A stretch of 39,769 nt of DNA from positions 1 to 39,769 of the forward strand of contig NZ_PPRT01000006.1 in assembly GCF_002902725.1 (NCBI RefSeq), written 5' to 3'. The notes below the pieces were generated by a model. That model saw only the letters and a program-made list of their open reading frames with translations, was not told the origin of the DNA and made no database searches. Source of the stretch: Staphylococcus caprae. Its GTDB lineage: Bacteria; Bacillota; Bacilli; Staphylococcales; Staphylococcaceae. Made by a program: the position numbers and the translations under genes. Below, in pieces: positions 27,919 through 36,436 of the stretch; position 1 is the stretch's first letter; each line of letters opens with the position of its first letter.

Positions 27919-28024
27919 TCAATACTTCGTATTGCTTAGCTCCCTTGCCGCGGGCATGGCTTGAGCCTGTAGTCTCAAGACGCATGCTATTCCTGCAGGC
28001 GTGTCGCCATCAATACTTCGTATA
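27919..28024 (-). repeat. Intergenic repeat, copy A
   Basis: Read on the minus strand this element aligns with copy B at 32947-33043. Both share GAAGTAT.GATGGC at the start, a central ACTACAGGCT and AATACGAAGTA at the end. Copy A folds a central hairpin: GCATG, CTTGAG, an 8-base loop, CTCAAG, CATGC (27954-27987). It is clearly richer in GC than its surroundings. Similar elements occur in staphylococcal intergenic regions as I recall them. Confidence 0.75.
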
Positions 28025-28099
28025 TCTGTTAAGAATAAAAATTCTCGACTGATAAACATTTTCTAATAGTCTGCTACATTCATTTTCACTTTATTTACA

Positions 28100-28825
28100 T
28101 TAGTGTTTGTTTCCTTTTGCTCTTTCGATGAGGACGCTTTTAGCTGCTTCTTCTTCGGTATTATCTAATTCCTTAGGTTCAAAAGGAATACCTTTACGTT
28201 CGCATGCTTTTTCAAGGAGATAATCTGTCATTTCATGGTTCTTAGGTAAAATAGGACCATGTAAATAGGAGCCTAACAAGTTTTTATAATGGATACCTTC
28301 TTCACGGTCAGTGTCATTATTACCATATCCATGTGTCACATGTCCTAATGTTCCAAAGTTATGATATGTTCTTCCACCGTGATTCTCAAAACCTACAATC
28401 GTTCCGAAAGTGTCACTCTCAATGACAATATCACCTGTTAAACGATCCGTTTGAGATTCAGTGTAAAAATCTAGCACACCCAATCCTTCTAGCTCGGTAC
28501 CATCTGGCGTAATATATTTAGTACCCAAGAATTGGTATCCTCCGCATATCGTAAGTCCTGGCATCCCATCTTCAATTGCTTCTTTAAGAGACGTTTTAAT
28601 CTTACTTAATTCTTTAGTAGCAAGTGCTTGTTCTCTGTCACTACCTCCGCCAATGAAGAAGATATCGCAATCGTCGAATGTTACGCCTTCAGTTTCATTA
28701 ATTTCTTTGACGTTAAGTTTAATATTTCTTTTTTTAGCGCGTTTTCTTAACGCTATAATATTACCAATATCACTATATAAATTTAATTTATCCGACATAA
28801 AATGATAAACCGTTAATTCATTCAT
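28100..28825 (-). CDS. gatD: Lipid II isoglutaminyl synthase, glutaminase subunit GatD
   Basis: GatD supplies ammonia from glutamine to MurT, which amidates the D-glutamate of lipid II. It is 241 aa with a class I glutamine amidotransferase fold of the CobQ type. The nucleophile is C94 (TICGGYQ), the catalytic His is H189 (SYLHGP) and R128 matches the glutamine-binding Arg. Its ATG follows the murT stop without a gap. Amidation is needed for efficient cross-linking and for resistance to beta-lactams and lysozyme. Confidence 0.96.
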   Translation of the reverse strand: MNELTVYHFMSDKLNLYSDIGNIIALRKRAKKRNIKLNVKEINETEGVTFDDCDIFFIGGGSDREQALATKELSKIKTSLKEAIEDGMPGLTICGGYQFLGTKYITPDGTELEGLGVLDFYTESQTDRLTGDIVIESDTFGTIVGFENHGGRTYHNFGTLGHVTHGYGNNDTDREEGIHYKNLLGSYLHGPILPKNHEMTDYLLEKACERKGIPFEPKELDNTEEEAAKSVLIERAKGNKH

Positions 28826-30139
28826 TTACGACTGCCCTCCTTCAAATGAGCGATTGAGTTGCTCTAACATAGGTGCTAGAGATGTATAGTTTGGTATAGC
28901 TACCGTAAACGATGTATAGTTCATTGTTTGAGCAGTTGCTTTATAAATGTCCTTTTCAACGATAATAGGTACATTGACTTCAGCTAGCTTCAAACGCAAT
29001 TGAAGTTCTTCGGCACGCGTACCTGTCACTATAATTGCTTCAATATCTTGATTGCTTAACTTTTCAAAGTCAGCATCATATATCCATGAAGTATCACGGC
29101 CATCTGCAGCATTGTCATTCAAACTAATCACATAGACTTTCTTGCCCTCTATCTGTTCTCCAACGGATAAACTTGCATTCATACCAGCCGGATTCTTAGC
29201 TAAATTAATCATCGCTTCTTTATTATCTTTAGAAAAATACTGCATCCGTCCATTATCTGAAGTGTACGTTTCAAAACCTTTTTCAATTGATTCATCACTA
29301 AGACCTAATTCTCGTAATACAGTATACGCAGCGATTGCATTATATGCATTAAAGTCTCCAGCAATCTTCATATTAAATAAATGATTATTAATTGTCATAT
29401 TTAAAAACGGTGAAACTTCAAAAGATGATACTTCATATGTAGGATCTTCACGTTTGAAACCACATTGACAATGATAATGGCCGATTTGATTGTAATGTAT
29501 ATAATCATATTGCAATAGACGACCACAATTAGGGCAATATTTACTTTCATTCATCGTACTTTGTTCGAATTCGTGTGCATGTGCTTTCATACCATAATAT
29601 ACAAGTGAATCACTTGCGATTTTCAAACGACTAACAAATGGATCATCGGCATTTAACAATAATTTGATTCCTTTATTACTAATTGATTTCGCAATATTGT
29701 TAACCATAATATCTATTTCGCCAAATCTATCCATCTGATCTCTGAAGAAGTTCGTAAACACCATCATTGACGGTGTCACTTCTTTTAACACACGCGGAAT
29801 TGAACCTTCATCGATTTCTATGATAGCGATTTTAGTTTCTTTAGAAATTTGCATAATGAAGGCAGATGTAATCCCAGCAGCCATGTTTGCGCCTTCGTTA
29901 TTATGAATAATCTTAATTTGATTTGCTTTTAACGTATGTCCGATTAAGTTAGATGTTGTTGTCTTTCCATTTGTCCCACTGATAAACACAATATCATCTA
30001 CTTGTTCAGACAATTTTCTTAATATATTTTGATCCACACGACGTGCAATTTGCCCAGGTAAGTCCGTTCCCTTTTTACCAACAGCGATACTTGCCTTACG
30101 AGCCAACTTAGCCATGTGGGTTGCAGTCCATTGTCTCAT
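28826..30139 (-). CDS. murT: Lipid II isoglutaminyl synthase, Mur ligase subunit MurT
   Basis: MurT activates the D-glutamate carboxyl of lipid II with ATP and accepts ammonia from GatD. It is 437 aa from the ATG at 30139, which has a GAGGAGG ribosome site. The longer frame to 30208 adds 23 residues with no homologue and is rejected. The Mur ligase P-loop is GTNGKT (55-60). A four-Cys zinc ribbon is inserted in the middle domain (C202, C205, C224, C226), as known for MurT. The C-terminal DUF1727 domain includes the NDNAADGRDTSW motif. Divergent from ftnA. Confidence 0.96.
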   Translation of the reverse strand: MRQWTATHMAKLARKASIAVGKKGTDLPGQIARRVDQNILRKLSEQVDDIVFISGTNGKTTTSNLIGHTLKANQIKIIHNNEGANMAAGITSAFIMQISKETKIAIIEIDEGSIPRVLKEVTPSMMVFTNFFRDQMDRFGEIDIMVNNIAKSISNKGIKLLLNADDPFVSRLKIASDSLVYYGMKAHAHEFEQSTMNESKYCPNCGRLLQYDYIHYNQIGHYHCQCGFKREDPTYEVSSFEVSPFLNMTINNHLFNMKIAGDFNAYNAIAAYTVLRELGLSDESIEKGFETYTSDNGRMQYFSKDNKEAMINLAKNPAGMNASLSVGEQIEGKKVYVISLNDNAADGRDTSWIYDADFEKLSNQDIEAIIVTGTRAEELQLRLKLAEVNVPIIVEKDIYKATAQTMNYTSFTVAIPNYTSLAPMLEQLNRSFEGGQS

Positions 30140-30234
30140 GCGTTTCCTCCTCTTAATTCCACTCGCATAATTATAACATGTAAAGGGTATAACAAAAAAG
30201 ATTCTCAATTCTTATGGGGCTAGCTATTTATAGA

Positions 30235-30249
30235 TTAGAATAATTATTA
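30235..30249. promoter_or_regulatory. PerR-box-like site 1 upstream of ftnA
   Basis: TTAGAAT-A-ATTATTA matches 12 of 14 arm bases of the PerR box. It is identical to site 2, and the centres are 43 bases apart, about four helical turns, so two dimers could bind the same face of the DNA. Confidence 0.7.
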
Positions 30250-30257
30250 TCTGTAAT

Positions 30258-30272
30258 TGAGAATGGTTATCT
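30258..30272. promoter_or_regulatory. Fur-box-like sequence between the PerR sites
   Basis: TGAGAAT-G-GTTATCT has 11 of 14 arm bases of the TGATAAT-n-ATTATCA Fur 7-1-7 motif. Ferritin genes in staphylococci respond to iron as well as peroxide, so a Fur site is plausible, but the match is partial. Confidence 0.35.
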
Positions 30273-30277
30273 CTAGA

Positions 30278-30321
30278 TTAGAATAATTATTATTTACTAT
30301 TGAGAAAAGGTCTGTTATACT
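30278..30321 (+). promoter_or_regulatory. ftnA promoter with PerR-box-like site 2
   Basis: A PerR-box-like TTAGAATAATTATTA (30278-30292) directly abuts a -35 TTTACT (30293-30298). A 17-base spacer and a -10 TATACT (30316-30321) follow. Repression by PerR at this position is straightforward, and ferritin is a known PerR target in S. aureus. Confidence 0.7.
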
Positions 30322-30367
30322 CATAAGTGTTATTAATTAATTAAATTTTTATATGAGGTGAAAAAAG

Positions 30368-30868
30368 ATGTTAAGTAAAGATCTACTCAAAGCATTAAAT
30401 GAACAAATGAACCACGAATATTTCGCTGCGCATGCTTATATGGCAATGGCTGCTTATTGCGATAAAGAGTCTTATGAAGGATTTGCAAATTTCTATATTG
30501 AACAAGCTAAAGAAGAACGTTATCACGGTAAAAAAATCTATGACTATATCAACGACCGTGGCGAACATGCAGTATTCGATACATTAAAAGCGCCTAAAGT
30601 AGAATTCTCATCTATTTTAGAAACTTTTAAAGATGGTTTAGATCAAGAAAGAGATGTAACTAAACGTTTCTATAACTTATCTGAACTTGCACACAAAGAT
30701 AAAGACTATGCTACAATTTCATTCTTAAATTGGTTCTTAGATGAACAAGTTGAAGAAGAATCAACTTTTGAAACACACATTGATTATCTAACTCGTATTG
30801 GCGATGATTGCAATACACTTTACTTATATGAAAAAGAATTAGCTGCACGTTCTTTTGACGAAGAGTAA
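30368..30868 (+). CDS. ftnA: Ferritin FtnA
   Basis: This cytosolic protein stores iron in a 24-subunit shell. It is 166 aa with a four-helix bundle. All ferroxidase residues are present: E17, E50, H53, E94, Q127 and E130. The ATG at 30368 follows a TGAGGTG ribosome site. The promoter region has two PerR-box-like sites and a partial Fur-like site, which ties the gene to perR at the left end of the window. It is monocistronic. Confidence 0.97.
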   Translation: MLSKDLLKALNEQMNHEYFAAHAYMAMAAYCDKESYEGFANFYIEQAKEERYHGKKIYDYINDRGEHAVFDTLKAPKVEFSSILETFKDGLDQERDVTKRFYNLSELAHKDKDYATISFLNWFLDEQVEEESTFETHIDYLTRIGDDCNTLYLYEKELAARSFDEE

Positions 30869-30911
30869 TTTTAATTTAATACTCGTATTTTTATGAGAGA
30901 GTGATTTAACT

Positions 30912-30955
30912 AAACTGTTAATGAAGTGATACGCTTCGTTGACAGTTTATTTTTT
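30912..30955 (+). terminator. Terminator of ftnA
   Basis: A 15-bp stem with G-U pairs (30912-30926 with 30934-30948) is followed by a T run (ATTTTTTAATTTT). The DNA from 30956 to 31122 shows no further feature. Confidence 0.85.
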
Positions 30956-31122
30956 AATTTTATAGCGCGTTGTTTTGGAGTTCCCTTTCTGTGATGAAAA
31001 TGAATTGATGATGTGAATGTGCAATTGTTTTTACTATGCAGGTTGTAAGAAGTGTTATAAAATATATAATTAAAACGTTTAATCACAAAGTATTAAATGG
31101 TTATATTGAAAGGAATGTTGCA

Positions 31123-31677
31123 ATGAATCAAAATGCATTTGTAGCGTTAGACTTTGAAACAGCTAATGGAAAACGCACGAGTATTTGTTCTGTTGGAATG
31201 GTAAAGGTCATTGATAATCAAATAACCGAATCATTCTACACGCTTGTGAATCCTTTTGATTATTTTACTGAAACAAATATTAACGTTCATGGTATTAAGC
31301 CAGAGGATGTTGAAGGTGCTCCAAGTTTCGAATATGTCTATCCGTACATGTTACAATTTATCGATCAATTACCAGTTGTTGCCCATAACGCAGCTTTTGA
31401 TATGAATGTCTTACACCAAAGTTTAAAGCAACTTAATATAGAAACGCCCTCGATGACTTATTTTTGTTCGTATCAACTTGCTAAACGCACGATTGACGCA
31501 TATCGTTATGGTTTGAAACACCTGATGAATCATTATAAATTAGATTTTCATGGTCACCACGATGCACTTAATGATGCAAAAGCTTGTGCTATGATTACAT
31601 TTAGATTGCTTAAACATTATGATGATCTTCCAAGTATGCTCAATATTTATGGGAAGAATCTTAAAGATAAAGGCTGA
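31123..31677 (+). CDS. DEDDh 3'-5' exonuclease (DnaQ-like)
   Basis: This 184-aa protein is a DnaQ/epsilon-type exonuclease standing alone rather than fused to a polymerase. Motif I is LDFETAN (D10, E12), motif II is AHNAAFD, and motif III is HDALNDAK, the Hx4D pattern. It probably trims 3' ends of DNA or RNA in repair or turnover. I start it at the ATG at 31123, which has GAAAGGA 8 bases before; the frame extends 29 codons upstream to 31036 with no homology or ribosome site. It is convergent with dinB. Confidence 0.87.
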   Translation: MNQNAFVALDFETANGKRTSICSVGMVKVIDNQITESFYTLVNPFDYFTETNINVHGIKPEDVEGAPSFEYVYPYMLQFIDQLPVVAHNAAFDMNVLHQSLKQLNIETPSMTYFCSYQLAKRTIDAYRYGLKHLMNHYKLDFHGHHDALNDAKACAMITFRLLKHYDDLPSMLNIYGKNLKDKG

Positions 31678-31716
31678 TTTACCACTATATACAAGTGATA
31701 ATCAGCCTTATTTTTT
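31670..31716. terminator. Bidirectional terminator
   Basis: AAGGCTGATT (31670-31679) pairs with AATCAGCCTT (31700-31709), with inner CACT/AGTG, then ATTTTTTA. It serves the exonuclease gene and dinB, overlapping both ends. Confidence 0.85.
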
Positions 31717-32785
31717 ATATAAAATCATATATTGTCATGTTTCGATAACTCGATTGTTCTAAATTGCCGACAGTTACGCCGATAAGACGAATTGGAACAT
31801 CAGGGTCTTTTAAATCATTATAAAGTGAATAAGCAATGTTATAAATATCTGTTTCAGATTGCACTGAATCTCTTAAACTTGTTTGTTTTGAGAGTGTTTC
31901 ATATTGAAATGTTTTAATTTTAACAGTTACAGTTTTACCAGATTTCTGCAATTTATTGAGTCTTTCTGCTGTCTTTCCAGATAGCTCCCAGACCTTTCTC
32001 AAGATTTCATCATCATCATTCACATCAGTAGAAAATGTACGCTCGGTACCTACGGATTTCCGTACGCGTGTCGCTTTAACTTCATTATTGTCAATGCCCC
32101 GTGCTTTGTTATATAAACCTCGTCCCCTTTTCCCAAATAAGCGTATGAGTTCAAACTCATCTTTATTATATAAATCTTGTCCTGTAAAGATTCCATTATC
32201 ATGCATCACTTTCTTTGAAGCCTTACCCACGCCAGGAAAATCTCCAATATCTAAATGCATTAGAATCTCATGCACATTCTGATAATCAATCACCGTCATG
32301 CCATTAGGCTTATTCATACCACTTGCTAATTTAGCTAAAAATTTATTATATGAAACCCCAGCAGATGCTGTAAGTTGCGTTTTTTCATATATATCACGTC
32401 GAATATAATTAGCAATTCTTGAAGCTGGCATATCGGGTCTTACTAGATGCGTAATATCTAAGTAAGCTTCATCAAGTGACATGGGTTCTACAATTTCTGT
32501 ATAACTACGGAATATTTCCATAATTTGTTGAGAAGCTTCTCTATAAGCACCAAAGCGACTTGTGACATAGTATCCATTAGGACAAAGTTTGTGAGCTTGA
32601 GACATTGGCATTGCGGAATGTACACCGTATTTTCTTGCTTCATAAGATGCCGTTGATACGACACCTCGATTACTTGCTTTACCTCCAACGATGACCGGTT
32701 TACCTTTTAATTTGGGATTATCTCGCATTTCAACTTGTGCGAAAAAATAATCCATATCAATATGAATAATCCTTCTTTCTGCCAT
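31715..32785 (-). CDS. dinB: DNA polymerase IV (DinB, Y family)
   Basis: This error-prone translesion polymerase is 356 aa and full length. Palm residues are in [13 protein letters not shown] (D10, with F15 at the steric gate) and SLDEAYLDI (D105, E106). The finger domain and little finger (about 240-350, [17 protein letters not shown]) are intact. The ATG at 32785 follows GTGGGGTGA. A -10 TATAAT lies about 50 bases upstream with a weak -35. I see no LexA box, so SOS control is not evident. Confidence 0.95.
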   Translation of the reverse strand: MAERRIIHIDMDYFFAQVEMRDNPKLKGKPVIVGGKASNRGVVSTASYEARKYGVHSAMPMSQAHKLCPNGYYVTSRFGAYREASQQIMEIFRSYTEIVEPMSLDEAYLDITHLVRPDMPASRIANYIRRDIYEKTQLTASAGVSYNKFLAKLASGMNKPNGMTVIDYQNVHEILMHLDIGDFPGVGKASKKVMHDNGIFTGQDLYNKDEFELIRLFGKRGRGLYNKARGIDNNEVKATRVRKSVGTERTFSTDVNDDDEILRKVWELSGKTAERLNKLQKSGKTVTVKIKTFQYETLSKQTSLRDSVQSETDIYNIAYSLYNDLKDPDVPIRLIGVTVGNLEQSSYRNMTIYDFI

Positions 32786-32946
32786 TGTCTCACCCCACTT
32801 TCCACGATTCTCAAAATAGCTTTATATTATTATACGCTTTAAATAGATATTTTACATGTATTGTGCACACTTTAAATACCATAACTCAACTTTAATTTTA
32901 AAAAAAAACGAATAAGTTAAAGCCAAACCTTATATTCTTAACAAAT

Positions 32947-33043
32947 GAAGTATGGATGGCAAGACTCCTGAGGGAACAGAACAAACTGAAGACTACAGGC
33001 TGAAGTTGTCCCCTAGGAAAGCGCGGCCATCCAATACGAAGTA
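32947..33043 (+). repeat. Intergenic repeat, copy B
   Basis: This copy has a terminal inverted repeat GGATGGC (32954-32960) and GCCATCC (33026-33032). Inside it are CTCCTGAGGG, a central ACTACAGGCT enclosed by ACAA-ACT/AGTTGT, and CCCCTAGGAAAGCG. It ends in AATACGAAGTA. It aligns with copy A on the opposite strand 5 kb away. It lies between dinB and the HExxH protein, and no gene fits in it. The rest of the 32786-33154 gap is AT-rich, apart from an ATGATTATCAT palindrome near 33085. Confidence 0.78.
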
Positions 33044-33107
33044 ATTATATCAAACGAATATTTCTATATTTCGTATTTTAACTATGATTATCATTCCATT
33101 ATTTTCG

Positions 33108-33146
33108 AAAACTAAAAACCACTTATCCGCTTCAATGGATAAGTGG
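33108..33146 (-). terminator. Terminator of the DUF3267 gene
   Basis: A 10-bp stem CCACTTATCC/GGATAAGTGG (33119-33128 with 33137-33146) is followed on the minus strand by TTTTTAGTTTT. Confidence 0.85.
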
Positions 33147-33154
33147 CCTATTGA

Positions 33155-33697
33155 TTATTCGTGATTGGCTTGGGTTGGTTTATTTTGATATAAATATAAA
33201 CCTTCATCATATTTTTGAATATATTTAAATTTACTTGTAAGCGCAAGTGCGACTAAAAATACATCAATCATGCAGTAACTAGTATGTATACTAAACATAA
33301 AGATTAATGAAGAATAGGAATAAAGTTGTATCAAAGTGAGTAATGCTACACTGATAATTACAAGTGGTGCTAATAGAATCGTTGTAAATTGCCATCTATT
33401 AAAACAAGTATTAGAGAATTGTACGATAATAGTACTTTTCTTATATTTCAATATAGGCTTTTCACCTTTTGAAAACACGATAAATAATACACGATGAATC
33501 AATTCGTGAACAATCAATAGAACAATAAATCCAATAAAGCCATATAGCAGATTCATTACTAAATTTTGTTCAATCACGTGCGTGACTTTATATGCCCATT
33601 TATAAGTGAATAGTACGACAAATAATCCTAAAACAATTTGCAATAAAATAAATCGCTGAAGTTGAAATTTATTTTCTGATAAATCTATTTTATGCAC
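33155..33697 (-). CDS. DUF3267 family membrane protein with an HExxH motif
   Basis: This protein is about 180 aa with four hydrophobic segments (about 18-36, 50-66, 104-122, 128-155). The second ends in VHELIHRVLF, an HExxH zinc-peptidase-like motif (H64, E65, H68). The layout fits the DUF3267 family of putative membrane zincins. No substrate is known. The frame opens with TTG directly against the TGGAGGG ribosome site. I prefer the GTG two codons later (33697), which leaves a 6-base spacing. It is monocistronic with its own terminator. Confidence 0.75.
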   Translation of the reverse strand: MHKIDLSENKFQLQRFILLQIVLGLFVVLFTYKWAYKVTHVIEQNLVMNLLYGFIGFIVLLIVHELIHRVLFIVFSKGEKPILKYKKSTIIVQFSNTCFNRWQFTTILLAPLVIISVALLTLIQLYSYSSLIFMFSIHTSYCMIDVFLVALALTSKFKYIQKYDEGLYLYQNKPTQANHE

Positions 33698-33848
33698 AAC
33701 CAACCCTCCAATACTCTATTTTTCAACCATAGTATACAACTTTTATTTAGGTTAAAAAAGACTCTTTTCAAGAAAGTAAGTTGCTTGTAATATAACCTTA
33801 ACATTCAATATACATTTGCAATTAATTGCATTCTATTTATATAATCTT

Positions 33849-35210
33849 TTACATTCGCTCAAACAATGCCACGGTCTCAATATGTGTGGTTTGCGGGAAC
33901 ATATCTACTGGCGTTATTTCAACTAAATGATAATGACTCGCTAACATTTGTGCATCTCTTTGTTGAGTAGATGGATTACAAGATATATACACGATACGTT
34001 TAGGGTTCAATTTGAGTAATGTTTTGATAAACGTCTCATCGCAACCTTTTCTTGGTGGATCAACCATGACAACGTCTGGTTTAATTCCTTGTGCTTTCCA
34101 TTCTAGAATAATATCTTCTGCTTTCCCACATTCAAAAGTCGTATTATTTAATTGGTTTTTAGTCGCATTCTCTTCTGCGTCTTTAATTGCAGAAGGTACG
34201 ACTTCGACGCCATATACATGTTTCGCTTGTGGTGCCATGTATAAACCAATTGTACCAATGCCACAATACGTATCTAATACAATTTCTTCGCCAGTTAACT
34301 GCGCGTAATCGATTGCTTTTTGATAGAGCTTTTCAGTTTGGGCAGAATTAATTTGATAGAATGATTGGTCTGAGATATTGAACGTCACTTCACTCAATTG
34401 GTCGACAATTTTCTCTTTACCATACAATGTCACAGAATGACGGCCCATAATGACATTTGAATGACTGTCATTGATATTTTGTTTGATACTCGTAATATTA
34501 GGAAAGGCATTTTTAAGCTTTTCAACAAGCATTTCAGAATGCTTAAATTTCTTACCATTTGTTACAAATATAACCATCATTTCATCAGTATGGTGCCCAG
34601 TTCTCACAACGAGATGTCTGATTAATCCTGTTTTAGATTGTTCATCATAGATACTAATATTCAGTTCATTAAGCCATTGTTTAACATGATTCATCACTTC
34701 TTGGTGTTGTTCATCTTGAATTAAGCAATGATCCATATCGATAATGTCATGACTTCTTTGACGATAGAATCCCATGATCACTTGCCCATCTTTATTCTTG
34801 CCTACAGGTATTTGAGATTTATTACGATATCTCCACGGTTGTTCCATACCTACCGTGGGATTTATTGGCGTATCTTTGAAAGGTCCCTTTCTATGAAAAA
34901 GGTTGACGACTTGTTCTTTCTTCATATCAAGTTGTGCCTGATATGTCATATGTTGCAGCTGACAACCTCCACATTTGTAATAATACATACACGGTGGAGT
35001 TATTCTATCTTTGCTCTCCTTTTTAACTTCAAGTAACTTCCCTATCGCAAAGTTCTTTTTAACTTTAATGAGTTTAAATTCGATCTCTTCATCTATTAAT
35101 GCGTTCGGTACAAATACTGGATAACGATCAATTTTCACTACACCATGCCCTTCGTGTGTTAAATCGACAACGTTCCCAATTCTCACATCGTTCTTTTTTA
35201 ATGTTTCCAA
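33849..35210 (-). CDS. rlmD: 23S rRNA (uracil-C5)-methyltransferase RlmD/RlmCD
   Basis: This enzyme methylates uracil in 23S rRNA (U1939; the B. subtilis enzyme also acts on U747). It is 453 aa from TTG at 35210. An N-terminal TRAM domain (3-61) is followed by Cys residues that bind an Fe-S cluster (C74, C80, C83 and probably C162), then the methyltransferase with LDTYCGIGTIG and the nucleophile C411 in ISCNPS. The frame runs on to 35336, but that extension overlaps dgkB and a terminator. The TTG has a GGGGG ribosome site and gives the METLKKNDV start, similar to S. aureus. It lies just after the dgkB terminator. Confidence 0.93.
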   Translation of the reverse strand: METLKKNDVRIGNVVDLTHEGHGVVKIDRYPVFVPNALIDEEIEFKLIKVKKNFAIGKLLEVKKESKDRITPPCMYYYKCGGCQLQHMTYQAQLDMKKEQVVNLFHRKGPFKDTPINPTVGMEQPWRYRNKSQIPVGKNKDGQVIMGFYRQRSHDIIDMDHCLIQDEQHQEVMNHVKQWLNELNISIYDEQSKTGLIRHLVVRTGHHTDEMMVIFVTNGKKFKHSEMLVEKLKNAFPNITSIKQNINDSHSNVIMGRHSVTLYGKEKIVDQLSEVTFNISDQSFYQINSAQTEKLYQKAIDYAQLTGEEIVLDTYCGIGTIGLYMAPQAKHVYGVEVVPSAIKDAEENATKNQLNNTTFECGKAEDIILEWKAQGIKPDVVMVDPPRKGCDETFIKTLLKLNPKRIVYISCNPSTQQRDAQMLASHYHLVEITPVDMFPQTTHIETVALFERM

Positions 35211-35225
35211 AACGTTTCCCCCACA

Positions 35226-35269
35226 TGCAAAAAGGTTAGGACAGCAAATTCTGGGTCTCCTAACCTTTT
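35226..35269 (-). terminator. Terminator between dgkB and rlmD
   Basis: An 11-bp stem AAAAGGTTAGG/CCTAACCTTTT (35230-35240 with 35259-35269) is followed on the minus strand by TTTTTGC and then at once by the rlmD ribosome site. It is either the end of the dgkB transcript or an attenuator controlling read-through. Confidence 0.82.
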
Positions 35270-35280
35270 GATTTATATTC

Positions 35281-36249
35281 TCATTGCTCGGTCGTTGTTT
35301 GTTGCTTTTCAGAAGTAATATCTGGCGTCGTACCATTATCTAATAATTCCTCATTGAAAACGTCTTTCGGTGTGAAGACTTCAATATGACGCTCTAGATT
35401 TAAGAAATTGGCAGGTAGTTTACCACCATATTCTCCATCGACATTAAGTTGCATCTCTGTATAGGATGAGATATTAATTGATTTAGCCTTTTCATAGATT
35501 ACTTTCGGATGTTTCGTATGTTCTCCTCTTGAAGCTAATGTCATGATATGTCCTAACTCTGCTAAATTAGCCTTTTCCACAATAATTAAAGTGAAATGAC
35601 CATCGTCTAATTTCGCATCGGGTACTAACTTTTCAAAGCCAGCCATAGAATTTGTTAAACCAAGTAGGAAGAGTAATGCCTCACCTTGGAAAACTTTATC
35701 ATCATATTCAATACGAATATCAACTGCCTTCATTTGTGGCAACATTTCAAATCCTTTAATGTAGTATGCGAATGGACCTACAATAGACTTCAGTTTACTT
35801 GGCGTCTCATACGATACTTGAGTTAATCGACCCCCAGCCGCAAGATTAATAAAGTAACGATTATTCATCTTACCAATGTCTACTTTAGTTGTATGACCAT
35901 CAATGATGACATCAACTGCACCCATAATGTCGTTAGGCAAGTGTAGTGCACGTCCAAAGTCATTGACTGTACCCATTGGTATAATTCCTAATTTAGGACG
36001 ATTAGGTTGTTCAGCAATCCCATTGACGACTTCATTTAACGTTCCATCGCCACCTGCAGCAATAAGTAAATCATAATGACTACTTAACGCTCTTTCTGCT
36101 TCAATTGTTGCGTCTCCAGCCTTTTCAGTTGCATATGCGCTAGTCTCGTAACCAGCTTTCTCCAATTTAATTAATACATCTGGTAATACGCGTTTAAAAA
36201 GTTCTTTCCCTGATGTCGGGTTATATATAATTCTTGCACGTTTTCTCAT
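35281..36249 (-). CDS. dgkB: Diacylglycerol kinase DgkB
   Basis: DgkB phosphorylates diacylglycerol released by lipoteichoic acid synthesis and returns it to phospholipid synthesis; it is essential in S. aureus. This one has 322 aa (S. aureus about 315). The ATP-binding loop AAGGDGTLNEVVNG includes D68. D216 of the key Asp network and the catalytic E273 (VDGEYGG) are present. The C-terminal 25 residues are a variable tail rich in Thr, Glu and Gln. The ATG at 36249 follows GAGGGAT. It is soluble and binds the membrane surface. Confidence 0.96.
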   Translation of the reverse strand: MRKRARIIYNPTSGKELFKRVLPDVLIKLEKAGYETSAYATEKAGDATIEAERALSSHYDLLIAAGGDGTLNEVVNGIAEQPNRPKLGIIPMGTVNDFGRALHLPNDIMGAVDVIIDGHTTKVDIGKMNNRYFINLAAGGRLTQVSYETPSKLKSIVGPFAYYIKGFEMLPQMKAVDIRIEYDDKVFQGEALLFLLGLTNSMAGFEKLVPDAKLDDGHFTLIIVEKANLAELGHIMTLASRGEHTKHPKVIYEKAKSINISSYTEMQLNVDGEYGGKLPANFLNLERHIEVFTPKDVFNEELLDNGTTPDITSEKQQTTTEQ

Positions 36250-36436
36250 TGTTAATCCCTCGACTTCATATACTCATACATTATATTAAATGATTTAAAC
36301 ATCAGTTGAAAGTATTTATTACTAATTCTCTTAACTAATCTGCTTTGCCAAGTCTTTTTAATTGGAAAATGATTTCTTTTTTCAATTTTTGTATTTTATT
36401 ATGATGATTTTTTAGAAATAACTTAATCTCAACTTT

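Noticed and set aside
27653..28099. Possible small gene in the 450-base gap between the secreted protein gene and gatD
   Set aside because: I found no start codon with a ribosome site and sensible frame. The gap is explained by the repeat, a terminator and AT-rich DNA.
30140..30208. N-terminal extension of the murT frame by 23 codons
   Set aside because: The ATG at 30139 has a GAGGAGG site and gives the MRQWTA start expected for MurT. The extension has no homology that I recognise.
31036..31122. Upstream extension of the exonuclease frame by 29 codons
   Set aside because: No ribosome site or family match lies upstream. The ATG at 31123 has GAAAGGA at the right distance, and the catalytic DFE follows at residue 10.
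32786..32880. LexA box at dinB
   Set aside because: No CGAAC-n4-GTTCG sequence is present upstream of dinB.
27919..33043. The two repeat copies as ends of a mobile element
   Set aside because: They lie in opposite orientation around murT, gatD, ftnA and dinB, all core genes in the usual order, and no transposase or target duplication is seen.
35211..35336. N-terminal extension of the rlmD frame
   Set aside because: It overlaps the 3' end of dgkB and a strong terminator. The TTG at 35210 has a GGGGG ribosome site and matches the family's start.
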